From: Rhodobacteraceae bacterium HIMB11
Lineage (GTDB): Bacteria > Pseudomonadota > Alphaproteobacteria > Rhodobacterales > Rhodobacteraceae
Length of the DNA: 64,000 nucleotides
Reading direction: 5' to 3'
Assembly (NCBI GenBank): GCA_000472185.1
Contig: AVDB01000003.1
Location: 282,954 to 346,953 of the forward strand
Positions 43,494 through 52,112 of this stretch are shown here, piece by piece. The notes beneath the pieces were generated by a model. It worked only from the letters and a program-made list of their open reading frames with translations. It was not told the DNA's origin and did not search any database. Position 1 is the stretch's first letter. Each line of letters opens with the position of its first letter. The position numbers and the translations under genes are program-made.

Positions 43494-44359
43494 GAACGAG
43501 TCCCCTTCTTTTCTAAAATTGCAGCAAGTTTTTGCGCCTCTTCCTGCTTCATATGATAACTATGTTGGTCGTCTGGAAAATGGCCTGCACGCACATCTTT
43601 GGCGTAATCTGAAAACGCCTGTGTGGCGATTTCGGCAATATTGGCATAGCGTTTTGCAAATTTCGGCTTGAAGGTATCAAATGCTCCCAAGAGGTCATAA
43701 CCATTCAACAACTGACAGGTACCCGCAGCGCCCGCACCGATTGAGAATGTGAAAATCGACACCGCCTGATCCACTGCACGCCCGACTTCGATTGGCATCG
43801 CCTCAATCTCAAGCCCGATTGCACCCGCCTGCTCAATGGCTTTGGCGTCCTCGATGATTTTCATTGCGGCATCCGCCGTGCCACCCTGCATTTTAAAACC
43901 GCCCATCAGATGCACTTTGTGGGGCAGCAATCCAACATGGCTCATGACAGGAACACCGGCATCTGCAACCGCTTTGATGATATGCGCACCCTCTTTCCCC
44001 AGTTGCAGCTTCAACGCGTCAGCGCCGCTTTCCTTCATCATCCTGACGGCATTGGTTACGGCCATCTCTGGCGTCGCATAAGACCCATAGGGCATTGAGA
44101 CCAGACACAAAGTATTTGGCGCACCCCGACGCACGGCCTGAGTGTGCATGATCATTTGATCAACTGTCATCGACAGTGTATTTTCATGTCCATGCAATGT
44201 CATACCCAAACTATCGCCCACACCGATGATGTCGACACCCGCGCGTTCGGCCCATGCGGCGGTCAAAACCTCGCCCACTGCAACCATCACCAAACGTCCA
44301 CCAGCAGCCTTTTTCTGTGCCAATTCTGGTAACGTAAGTTTTCGTTTATCCAAGGTCAT
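43490..44359 (-). CDS. PanB-like protein with altered metal-binding residues
   Basis: A 289-residue protein clearly related to ketopantoate hydroxymethyltransferase (VGDSLGMTLHGHENTLSMT, VMSHVGLLPH). However the canonical DMPFGSY reads SMPYGSY and the KLEGG block reads KLQLG, so two of three metal ligands are replaced (Asp to Ser, Glu to Gln), whereas the catalytic Glu (EIEAMP) stays. It may still bind a THF-C1 unit or act as a lyase, but ketopantoate synthesis is doubtful. The ATG at 44359 follows GAGGG closely. It starts a coupled run PanB-like, Rieske oxygenase, deiodinase-like, controlled by a palindrome 17 bases upstream. Confidence 0.78.
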   Translation of the reverse strand: MTLDKRKLTLPELAQKKAAGGRLVMVAVGEVLTAAWAERAGVDIIGVGDSLGMTLHGHENTLSMTVDQMIMHTQAVRRGAPNTLCLVSMPYGSYATPEMAVTNAVRMMKESGADALKLQLGKEGAHIIKAVADAGVPVMSHVGLLPHKVHLMGGFKMQGGTADAAMKIIEDAKAIEQAGAIGLEIEAMPIEVGRAVDQAVSIFTFSIGAGAAGTCQLLNGYDLLGAFDTFKPKFAKRYANIAEIATQAFSDYAKDVRAGHFPDDQHSYHMKQEEAQKLAAILEKKGTRS

Positions 44360-44375
44360 ACCCTCGTTAAATTTT

Positions 44376-44393
44376 TTGTTCCATTTGGAACAA
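44376..44393. promoter_or_regulatory. MarR-type operator TTGTTCCA-TT-TGGAACAA
   Basis: An 18-base dyad with perfect eight-base arms lies in the 81-base gap between the PanB-like gene and the MarR gene. Its size and position fit a MarR dimer site that controls both directions. Confidence 0.65.
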
Positions 44394-44440
44394 CAGTGAC
44401 GTATCAAAATTTACAACGCAACACGAATTTCATCACGAAC

Positions 44441-44935
44441 ATGCAGAAAACGACGACAGCACATTCAACGGCACGGCAAACAGATCTGACGGAAATTTTT
44501 GACACGATTGAATACCCAGATGCCTATCGAATTACATATCTGGCCAATTCAATCGTGTTTCCAACCTATGCCGCGATCAAACGTGATTTTGGGCTTGTAC
44601 GTGCGGAATACATTTTATTGGCTTGCCTGTCCCATTACGATGAATTGACCGCGCGCGATGTGGCACAAATCTCGATGCGGCCTCGGAACACAATCAGCCG
44701 TGCAGTTCATCGTATGGTGGCAGAACAGCTGATTGAGCGTCGACACAATCGCGTGGACAAACGCGAGGCAAGTTTGACCATCACCAAAAAAGGACAAAGA
44801 TTACACGAGCGCATTGCAGCCTATCTTACCCAACGCCAAGAAGATGTTTTTGCAGGTCTAAATGCGCAAGAGCGACAAGAATTGTCGAAATTGCTTAGAA
44901 AAACAGCACTGCATACGGCAGCACTGAACCAATAA
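44441..44935 (+). CDS. MarR family transcriptional regulator
   Basis: A winged-helix regulator of about 164 residues: LTARDVAQISMRPRNTISRAV is the recognition segment and RHNRVDKREASLTITKKGQ the wing. The start is uncertain; ATG 44441 is preferred as a GTG at 44396 would start at the edge of the dyad. The gene is followed after 23 bases by the DmdA-like gene and faces the PanB-like-oxygenase run, so one repressor with one operator probably rules the whole set. Confidence 0.86.
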   Translation: MQKTTTAHSTARQTDLTEIFDTIEYPDAYRITYLANSIVFPTYAAIKRDFGLVRAEYILLACLSHYDELTARDVAQISMRPRNTISRAVHRMVAEQLIERRHNRVDKREASLTITKKGQRLHERIAAYLTQRQEDVFAGLNAQERQELSKLLRKTALHTAALNQ

Positions 44936-44958
44936 CCCATATCAAAAGGCGACCCACA

Positions 44959-46062
44959 ATGTTTGAAATCGGACCCAACACACGCTTGCGCGTTTCTCCC
45001 TTTTTTGAAAAAACTGTGGAAGAGGGTGTGATAGCGTTTTCACCTTACAACAAAATGTTGATGCCCGTGTCCTATGGACATCCGATGGAAGAATACGACC
45101 GTTTGATGAACGGCGTGGCTCTATGGGATGTCAGCGTTGAACGCCAAGTGGAAATCATTGGTCCGGATGCAGCGACGCTGGTACAACTTTTGTCAGTACG
45201 TGATCTATCAAACATCGAAGTGGGGAAAGGCAAATACATTCCGATGTGCGACCATCGCGGTGTTATCATCAATGACCCGGTCGTATTAAAACACTCTGAT
45301 ACGCATTTTTGGCTTTCCATTGGGGATGATAACATTCTGATGTGGGCACGCGCCATCGCGGCCGAACGTGGTCTGAATGTAACCATGTGTGAACCCGATG
45401 TGTCCCCAATCGCGCTTCAGGGACCGAAGGCTGTCAATGTTGTGGCCGATGTGTTTGGAGATTGGATCCACGATTTGAAATATTTTTGGTTCAAAGAAAC
45501 CGAATTAAACGGCATCCCATTGATCGTTCAAAAATCAGGATACTCTAAACAGGGGGGATATGAAATTTATCTGCGCGATGGAACGCGTGCGGACGAGCTG
45601 TGGAATATTATGCGCGAAGCAGGCGCGCCCTATGACATCGGCCCCGGAAACCCCAGCCCGATTGAACGGATCGAAAGTGGGCTACTATCCTATGGCGGCG
45701 ACAACGACGATAATACAAATCCATTTGAAGTGCGGCTTGGAAAATATGTGGACCTGCATTTACCCGATGAGGTTGTGGGAATCAAAGCGTTGCGTGAACT
45801 CCATGCAGCAGGCATCAAACGCCATCAACTGGGCGTAAAACTGGACAATCAATCCCCCCAAGCGGGACATTTACGGTGGTTCAAGGTGTATAAAAACGGC
45901 GCATATGTTGGGGAAATGACCAATGGGTGCTGGTCATCACGCGCAGAAACCGTCATTGGTTTCATCCTTGTAGGTGTCGATGTCCAACCCGGTGATCGTG
46001 TTGAGGTCCATCGAGATGGAAACATTGATGTGGGTAGCGTTTGCGAATTGCCGTTTTTCTAA
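44959..46062 (+). CDS. DmdA-like tetrahydrofolate-dependent demethylase (GcvT family)
   Basis: A 367-residue aminomethyltransferase-fold protein. It resembles dimethylsulfoniopropionate demethylase DmdA along its length: VEEGVIAFSPYNKMLMPV near the start, WDVSVERQVEI, IINDPVVLK, SGYSKQGGYEIYL and IERIESGLLSYGGD. DmdA passes a methyl from the substrate to THF. The family has several branches, some acting on other methylated compounds, and the genes around it (Rieske demethylase type, PanB-like, deiodinase-like) are not those usual for DmdA. Hence the substrate is open. A convergent terminator ends it. Confidence 0.8.
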   Translation: MFEIGPNTRLRVSPFFEKTVEEGVIAFSPYNKMLMPVSYGHPMEEYDRLMNGVALWDVSVERQVEIIGPDAATLVQLLSVRDLSNIEVGKGKYIPMCDHRGVIINDPVVLKHSDTHFWLSIGDDNILMWARAIAAERGLNVTMCEPDVSPIALQGPKAVNVVADVFGDWIHDLKYFWFKETELNGIPLIVQKSGYSKQGGYEIYLRDGTRADELWNIMREAGAPYDIGPGNPSPIERIESGLLSYGGDNDDNTNPFEVRLGKYVDLHLPDEVVGIKALRELHAAGIKRHQLGVKLDNQSPQAGHLRWFKVYKNGAYVGEMTNGCWSSRAETVIGFILVGVDVQPGDRVEVHRDGNIDVGSVCELPFF

Positions 46063-46112
46063 ATCGCTGACGTAAGTAGTGAAACAGTCGCGTTCATCAC
46101 GCGTTCGGAATA

Positions 46113-46137
46113 AGGATGACGCTTGTCGCGTCATCCT
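46113..46137. terminator. Bidirectional hairpin between convergent genes
   Basis: AGGATGACGC-TTGTC-GCGTCATCCT is a perfect ten-pair stem between the DmdA-like gene and the PQQ-type dehydrogenase gene that end on either side. T-rich sequence follows on the plus side (GTTTTCTT). Confidence 0.7.
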
Positions 46138-46139
46138 AG

Positions 46140-47255
46140 TTAGTCCTGTTTTCTTGCGATGAGAAGGCGCGCGGATTTACCGTCTTCGATCAACCAAATA
46201 CGATCATCTGATATTGGCAATACATCCCGCAGTCGGCGTTTGTATTGGAATATCTCTTCCACGGCGACACGATCTTCCGCGATTTGCAGACGAAACAATG
46301 CGCGGCTACGTAAGCCCGTGACAAAGGCATGTGAGGCCCATTCATTTTCATCACGCGCGGGCATAAAGCGGATGGCAGATGGGGCAATTGTAGGCACCCA
46401 ACTTCTGATTGGTGCTGTGAAATCAGGACGCGTCGCATGTGACGGAATTGGTGTGCCATCGTAATGCTCACCCTCGGACACAATGGGCCAACCATAGTTG
46501 CGGGCAGGCTGGATCAAATTTAACTCATCCCCATCTGCTGGCCCCATCTCGACACTCCACAAGGCACCTGTGGGATCAAATGCAGTGCCCAATGGATTGC
46601 GATGACCCGCACTCCAAATTTCGTTCGTGGGCGGCGGACGATTAAAATACGGGTTGGTTTCAGGGATGCCACCGTCATCAAAAATACGAACGATTTTACC
46701 AATGTTGGTGCCATAATTTTGCGCAGGATGCATGTATTGACGATCCCCCGATGTTATCAAAATAACATCCCGATCTGTTGCGACATCCTTTGCAAACGCA
46801 AGTTTATGACCAAAATGTCCCATTCCAGAAACAAACGGTTCTTGTCGCCAAATCTGCTGCACGTTTTCAAGTGCATCACCCGTAAATTCCGCGCGAAAGA
46901 CCACAGCACCGCGGGTTGCACCACCGTCATATGAAGCGATAGCCGAAAAATAGATGAGGCGATTTTCGGCAAAATCTGGGTGCAGTTTGATGTCCCCCAA
47001 TCCACCTTGACCACCATACGCGACATTGGGGACACCACGAATAGGCGTTCTGTTACCCGCATCATCCACACGCCACATTTGACCGGATTTTTCCGTCAGC
47101 AAAATCGATTGATCGTCCAACTGTTCGATTGCCCAAGGTTCGTTAAATTCGGCGATGTATGTCAGATGTAGGCTTGTATCATGGCTGCCCTTGATGGTTT
47201 CGGCAAAACCTGCATGGGAAAGTAACAACAACATAAATAAAATTACGAGCCGCAT
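46140..47255 (-). CDS. PQQ-dependent sugar dehydrogenase-like (glucose/sorbosone family, YliI type)
   Basis: A secreted six-bladed propeller of about 371 residues with signal peptide MRLVILFMLLLLSHAGFA. Family blocks are EFNEPWAIEQLDD, GGQGGLGDIKLHPDF with catalytic-site Asp and His, GHFGHKLAF, WSAGHRNPLGTAFDP and GPADGDELNLIQPARNYGWP, which bind PQQ and calcium in soluble aldose dehydrogenases. It oxidises aldoses in the periplasm if PQQ is available; no pqq genes are seen here. It is the last of a minus-strand series, 108 bases after the FAD oxidoreductase. Confidence 0.88.
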   Translation of the reverse strand: MRLVILFMLLLLSHAGFAETIKGSHDTSLHLTYIAEFNEPWAIEQLDDQSILLTEKSGQMWRVDDAGNRTPIRGVPNVAYGGQGGLGDIKLHPDFAENRLIYFSAIASYDGGATRGAVVFRAEFTGDALENVQQIWRQEPFVSGMGHFGHKLAFAKDVATDRDVILITSGDRQYMHPAQNYGTNIGKIVRIFDDGGIPETNPYFNRPPPTNEIWSAGHRNPLGTAFDPTGALWSVEMGPADGDELNLIQPARNYGWPIVSEGEHYDGTPIPSHATRPDFTAPIRSWVPTIAPSAIRFMPARDENEWASHAFVTGLRSRALFRLQIAEDRVAVEEIFQYKRRLRDVLPISDDRIWLIEDGKSARLLIARKQD

Positions 47256-47363
47256 GTGCACATCCAATCATGAAAACCAACGTTGTGTTGTTAGAGCGAC
47301 TTGTGCCCGTGTCAAAATGAACTTTGAGTGATCGGCGAAACACCACAATCGAAAACGCTGGAT

Positions 47364-48728
47364 TTAGTGATACCGAACACCCTGCTTGGTCAACGCGCCC
47401 TGCACAGCAGTCATGTCAACATCAGCCAAGTCGCAGCGTGTTTTTACCGCTAAGGCTGCGGCGATCCCTGCACCCTGTCCAGATACCGCACAACAGGCCA
47501 TGTTTCGTGTTGCGGCATGTGCCACCCGATCCCCACCCGTTGCACGACCCGCGACCAGCAAACCTTTGATCCCTTTTGGAAGCATGGAGCGATAGGGAAT
47601 ATGCATATAACGCCCCGTCGTTGGTAGGACAAGAATGCCGTATCCGTCGATAAATTCGGGGTAGATTCCGATACTGTCTTCAAATCGGGCCTGATGGCGT
47701 ACATCGTCTTCGGTCATGTTATAGTGTGCGTCGATTTTGCGGGTATCGCGAATGCCAATCGTCATGCCGAAATTTCGCAACCGAATTCCCGAACAGCCCG
47801 GCGCATATTCACGTAGCGCATCAATTGCCAGCATCGCCTGACGCCGACCTTCCATTTCGAAATGGGTTAAATCCGCGGGATCAGTACCATCGCATTCTGG
47901 CAGATGTACCAAATTCATATAGGTAATTTCACCCGTGTCATGCACCGCGCCCCATGTTCCCGAAATCGTGGACAAATCCGCAGGGATCAGTCCCGATTGA
48001 CGTGCCTGTTCGAAGGGTTTTTTGATGAATGGGGAAAACATGGTGTCCTCTTTCCCATCCGTTTCCACCGTCCATTCACCCGTTGACCAATCCGCATAGG
48101 TCAGAGGATTTTCCTTCACATCTTCCATGAACTTTTTCTTATCCACACCTGCGCAATGGAACATCACACTTGCCGCTTGCAAGTCCTCTTTCGGTGTTTT
48201 GGTGATGGGGGCACCCGCACGATGCGCGATATCAGCATCCCCTGTGGCATCAACCACAACCTTCGCCAACAGGGCCTCTCTGCCCGCTTTGGATTCTGTG
48301 ATAATTCCCGTGACGCGATCCCCGTCCATAATTGGCGCAACGAACAAACGGTGCAGCATCGGTATAACACCCGCTTCTTCGACTAGGTGGTCCGCGACCA
48401 GTTTGAACCCTTCTGAGTCCAATTCGTAAGATAGGCTTTGGCTTTCAGGCACTGCCGCGCCCATGTCCTTGGCGCGATCTTCAAATTCGCGGCCCAACCC
48501 GCCCGCTTCGACGGTTTGTTCGTGGCGATACCATGCAAACCCCTCAACTCCCACAGTGGTGATATTGCCCCCAAAACATCCGAAACGTTCAACAAGGGTC
48601 GTCTTCACCCCCATGCGCGCGGCGGCCAGCGCAGCGGCCAAACCACCGGGGCCCGACCCAACCACCAAAACATCAGTTTCATGGATGACATCAATTTGTT
48701 TTGCAGGTTCTGTGATTGTTTTGCTCAT
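47364..48728 (-). CDS. FAD-dependent oxidoreductase (FAD_oxidored type)
   Basis: A 454-residue flavoprotein. The FAD motif is VLVVGSGPGGLAAALAAARMG at about residue 20, cut in family style by ERFGCFGGNITTVG; VVDATGDADIAHRAG and GLLVAGRATGGDRVAHAATR complete the binding fold. The domain is common to proteins with unknown substrates, some of which work as succinate-dehydrogenase-like oxidases. It lies 81 bases after the aldehyde dehydrogenase gene on the same strand. AGGTG before the ATG supports the start. Confidence 0.85.
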   Translation of the reverse strand: MSKTITEPAKQIDVIHETDVLVVGSGPGGLAAALAAARMGVKTTLVERFGCFGGNITTVGVEGFAWYRHEQTVEAGGLGREFEDRAKDMGAAVPESQSLSYELDSEGFKLVADHLVEEAGVIPMLHRLFVAPIMDGDRVTGIITESKAGREALLAKVVVDATGDADIAHRAGAPITKTPKEDLQAASVMFHCAGVDKKKFMEDVKENPLTYADWSTGEWTVETDGKEDTMFSPFIKKPFEQARQSGLIPADLSTISGTWGAVHDTGEITYMNLVHLPECDGTDPADLTHFEMEGRRQAMLAIDALREYAPGCSGIRLRNFGMTIGIRDTRKIDAHYNMTEDDVRHQARFEDSIGIYPEFIDGYGILVLPTTGRYMHIPYRSMLPKGIKGLLVAGRATGGDRVAHAATRNMACCAVSGQGAGIAAALAVKTRCDLADVDMTAVQGALTKQGVRYH

Positions 48729-48809
48729 GTATCACCTGTGGGACTCTCGTACCATAATGCCGTCCTTTAGCATTGAATACATGCCCAAAACCGACAACCC
48801 TGCATAGTC

Positions 48810-50285
48810 TTAGCGCATCACAAACGGATTTTGCATCGGTACATCCGATGTATTTATCCACGTGGTTTTGGTGCGTGTGTAATCCAAAATCGCATCCTGA
48901 CCTGCCTCGCGTCCATAGCCCGATTGATTAAATCCACCAAACGGCGCGATTGGTGAGATTGCACGATATGTATTGACCCAACAAATCCCAGACCGAATGC
49001 GATCAGAAACACGATGCGCGCGGGCAATATTCTGGGTAAACACACCAGAGCCCAATCCGAATTGCGAATTGTTGGCCATCATTATGGCCTCTTCCTCGGT
49101 ATCAAATGGGATCAATGACATAACAGGTCCAAACATTTCGATGTGCAGCGTTTCGGTATCCTCTGAGGCGCATTCCACCAAGGTTGGTGCCATGTAGTTC
49201 CCGTCCCGTTCAAGGGGCGCACCCCCAAAATGGATTATCGCACCCTGCGATTGTGCCTTATCCAATGTATCAACGATGCGATCAATCTGGGCACCTGTAC
49301 ATAAGGGGCCCACATGCGTGGCGCTGTTCAACGGATCACCGACGACAATTCCACTGGCCTTATCTTTTATGCGGGCGATTAGGTCGGGCAAAATACTTCG
49401 ATGGATCAGGCCACGTGAGCCTGCCACACAGGACTGACCCGAGGCACCAAAATTTGCAGCGATCAAACCATTGGCCGCACTATCCAAATCCGCATCCTCA
49501 AACACCAAAATGGGGGATTTTCCCCCTAATTCCAGGGTGGTCACCGCAAAATTTTCCGCAGAATTTCGCACAACGTGACGCGCGGTTTCTGGCCCACCTG
49601 TGAATGCAATTCGGTCGACCTGTGGATGACGTGTTAATGGAATAGAACAATTTTCGGCATCCCCAGTTATCACAGAGACCACACCGTCGGGAAAACCCAC
49701 CTGATCGATCAGTTTGGCAAATTCCAACATCGGAATCGGTGCGATTTCAGAGGCCTTTAGGATCACTGAACACCCCGCCGCCAAGGCAGGACCCAATTTC
49801 GTGGCAGACAAAAACATTTGCGCGTTCCACGGAACCACCGCCGCAACCACACCGATTGGCATACGTTTGGTGAACACATGCATGTCGGGTTTGTCGATTG
49901 GTAAAACCGCGCCTTCCACCTTGTCGGCAAGTCCCGCGTAGTAGCGATAATAATCTGCGACATATTTAGTTTGCGTCGCAGTTTCGGCCAACAATTTACC
50001 GCTATCCTGCGTTTCCAACTCACCCAAGCGGCCTGCATGTTGTTCAATCAAATCCGCAAATTTGAACAACAGCTTTCCGCGCGCGGTCTGTGTCATGTCG
50101 CGCCATGTGGGATTGTCCAAGGCACGCTTTGCGGCAACAACCGCACGTTCAACATCCTGTTTGTCCGAACAGGCAAAACTGGCCCAATTTTTACCATCGG
50201 CTGGGTTTTGACTATGCATAACCGCACCTCCAGCGCCCTCACAAAATGAACCGTCGATATAAAGTTGAAAATGCGGGTTTGTCAT
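48810..50285 (-). CDS. NAD(P)-dependent aldehyde dehydrogenase
   Basis: A 491-residue ALDH superfamily member. VPWNAQMFLSATKLGPALAAG forms part of the cofactor site, Glu in TTLELGGKSP is the general base and Cys in FGASGQSCVAGSR the nucleophile; the end has GGFNQSGYGREAG. It oxidises an aldehyde to the acid in the cytosol. It follows the LLM monooxygenase gene after seven bases, so the aldehyde could arise from that step. Substrate not defined. Confidence 0.92.
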   Translation of the reverse strand: MTNPHFQLYIDGSFCEGAGGAVMHSQNPADGKNWASFACSDKQDVERAVVAAKRALDNPTWRDMTQTARGKLLFKFADLIEQHAGRLGELETQDSGKLLAETATQTKYVADYYRYYAGLADKVEGAVLPIDKPDMHVFTKRMPIGVVAAVVPWNAQMFLSATKLGPALAAGCSVILKASEIAPIPMLEFAKLIDQVGFPDGVVSVITGDAENCSIPLTRHPQVDRIAFTGGPETARHVVRNSAENFAVTTLELGGKSPILVFEDADLDSAANGLIAANFGASGQSCVAGSRGLIHRSILPDLIARIKDKASGIVVGDPLNSATHVGPLCTGAQIDRIVDTLDKAQSQGAIIHFGGAPLERDGNYMAPTLVECASEDTETLHIEMFGPVMSLIPFDTEEEAIMMANNSQFGLGSGVFTQNIARAHRVSDRIRSGICWVNTYRAISPIAPFGGFNQSGYGREAGQDAILDYTRTKTTWINTSDVPMQNPFVMR

Positions 50286-50292
50286 TTTGTCC

Positions 50293-51327
50293 TCACTGAA
50301 ATGCTGGCATTACGTCGTTGATAAAGCGCGCTAAGCTCTCTTTTTTACGATCACTCGACATGCCGCTGTCAATCCAAAATGCAAATTCATCATATCCCAA
50401 ATCCTCGTATCGTTTGATCTGATCAATGACTTCTGCCGCCGTTCCAACTGTCAAATCACGCGCTAATTTGTCTGCTGAAATCATTTTATTATCCGCGATG
50501 TCTTGGTCTGTCAGCTTTTCAATCGCTCCTTGAGTAACTGGACGCTTGTTTTGAAACCAAGCGCCAAAATAACAATAAAACTTGGTCAATTCTTGGATCG
50601 CCCGATCCGCATCTGCGGCATCCTTGGCGACATATGTATGGTGCAGCAGCATGATTTTGGGTGACTTTTCTGGATGCTGCGCCTTGGCCGCATTAAAACG
50701 TTCCATCAAGGATGTGATTTCCTCCATCCCTTGCCACAAAGGCGTGACCTGAACATTGAAATCATTGGCAACGGCGAATTCATGACTGTTTGGATCGCGC
50801 GCGGCAATCCAAATCGGTGGGCCATTTTCTTGAACAGGTTTGGGGGCAGATGTGGTTGCGGGAAACTGAAAAAATTCGCCTTCATGCGCATAATCCCCTT
50901 GCCACAATTTGCGCAGTGTCGGGGCCGTTTCACGCATTCTTTGCCCTGCTTCCCAGGCGTCCATGCCTGGCATGATCCGTTCATATTCATAGCTATAGGC
51001 GCCACGCGCAATTCCAATTTCCAAACGTCCTTTGGTCATCAAATCGGTGGCTGCGGCCTCACCCGCAAGCGCGATGGGGTGCCAAAACGGCGCAATAACA
51101 GTACCTGTTCCCAAACGTACATTTTGGGTGTGATGTGCAATATCGACCAGTGACAAAAAGGGGTTTGGCGCAATCGTGAAATCCATGCCGTGATGTTCAC
51201 CCGTCCAAATGGCGCGCATACCGCCCTGATCCGCCATTTTGCAAAGATCAATGAAATCCGAATATAGGGTTTCATGGCTATCGGTCCCATCGACCCGTTC
51301 CATATGCGCAAATAGTGAAAAATCCAT
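50293..51327 (-). CDS. LLM class flavin-dependent monooxygenase
   Basis: A bacterial-luciferase-like enzyme of 344 residues, starting MDFSLFAHMERV. Typical are IWTGEHHGMDF, VRLGTGTVIAPFWHPIALAGE and LEIGIARGAYSYEYE, which form the flavin and substrate pocket of a TIM barrel. These enzymes use reduced FMN from a partner reductase to hydroxylate or cleave small molecules. The start ATG overlaps the stop of the alpha/beta hydrolase gene (TGATG), with GGAGAGG upstream. Followed by an aldehyde dehydrogenase. Confidence 0.9.
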   Translation of the reverse strand: MDFSLFAHMERVDGTDSHETLYSDFIDLCKMADQGGMRAIWTGEHHGMDFTIAPNPFLSLVDIAHHTQNVRLGTGTVIAPFWHPIALAGEAAATDLMTKGRLEIGIARGAYSYEYERIMPGMDAWEAGQRMRETAPTLRKLWQGDYAHEGEFFQFPATTSAPKPVQENGPPIWIAARDPNSHEFAVANDFNVQVTPLWQGMEEITSLMERFNAAKAQHPEKSPKIMLLHHTYVAKDAADADRAIQELTKFYCYFGAWFQNKRPVTQGAIEKLTDQDIADNKMISADKLARDLTVGTAAEVIDQIKRYEDLGYDEFAFWIDSGMSSDRKKESLARFINDVMPAFQ

Positions 51328-52112
51328 CAGACCTCTCCTTGGTGACAGTGCGATATAAATGTTCGCAAGTGTGCATTGACTTCGCCCGCATGGGTCATGG
51401 GCATCATATGCGCGGCATCTTTGACAATATGCGCCTGACCCCTGGGACAACATTCCGCCATCTGAATGCTCATCTCAGGTGTTGAGTTTTGCTCTCGCTC
51501 GCCTGTGATGAAAAGCGCAGGTTTGTGTAGCGATTGTAATTCGGATGCAGTGGGGCCGTTTTCATTGGCAAACACGGAATACGCGGCACGATACCCGTCC
51601 ATCGGAACCGCGCGTAGCCAGCGTTCACAGGCCGTCGCCTCGGGTGAGGTCAGATCGTCAAACCAACGCATCAATGTGGATTTGGGATTGACCGAACGCT
51701 CATCCCACAACTGCTTGGCCCTTGCACGCACTGCAGCGGATGCCGTTGACGTTCGCTGGTAAATCGCATTCAATGCAACCACGCCAATCACGGCGGGATC
51801 CTGTGCCAGCTTCAATGCGATCATTGCGCCCATTGAATGCCCCACAACAACAGTTGGTGCAGTCAGATTGGCACGCACCGCATCGACGTAGTCGGATAAT
51901 GTGGGCTTAGCTATCTTCACCCCTGCACTGTCACCGTGACCCACCATATCAAACGCGGAAATCCCATAATCCTGCGACAGCGCATCAATCTGCGCTCCCC
52001 AGGCTTCCGCGTTCAGCCCCACGCCATGCAAAAGGGTCACGGACGGCCCCTGCCCTGCACAAATCGCGGCAAGAGAGCCGACCCTAGACCGCGGCCGGGT
52101 TGTCCAAATCAT
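51327..52112 (-). CDS. Alpha/beta hydrolase
   Basis: A 261-residue hydrolase. The nucleophile elbow is GHSMGA (about residue 93), the oxyanion part LLHGVGLNAEAW, the acid Asp in ITGEREQN region is unclear, and the His is in VKDAAHMMPM. It likely cuts an ester, lactone or ring-opened product. It overlaps the AA_synth gene upstream by 29 bases and the LLM gene downstream by one base, so the three are coupled. Confidence 0.86.
   Translation of the reverse strand: MIWTTRPRSRVGSLAAICAGQGPSVTLLHGVGLNAEAWGAQIDALSQDYGISAFDMVGHGDSAGVKIAKPTLSDYVDAVRANLTAPTVVVGHSMGAMIALKLAQDPAVIGVVALNAIYQRTSTASAAVRARAKQLWDERSVNPKSTLMRWFDDLTSPEATACERWLRAVPMDGYRAAYSVFANENGPTASELQSLHKPALFITGEREQNSTPEMSIQMAECCPRGQAHIVKDAAHMMPMTHAGEVNAHLRTFISHCHQGEV

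Noticed and set aside
46113..46137. Perfect ten-pair inverted repeat considered as a mobile-element or attachment site
   Set aside because: Single copy between two convergent gene ends, so a terminator is the simpler explanation.
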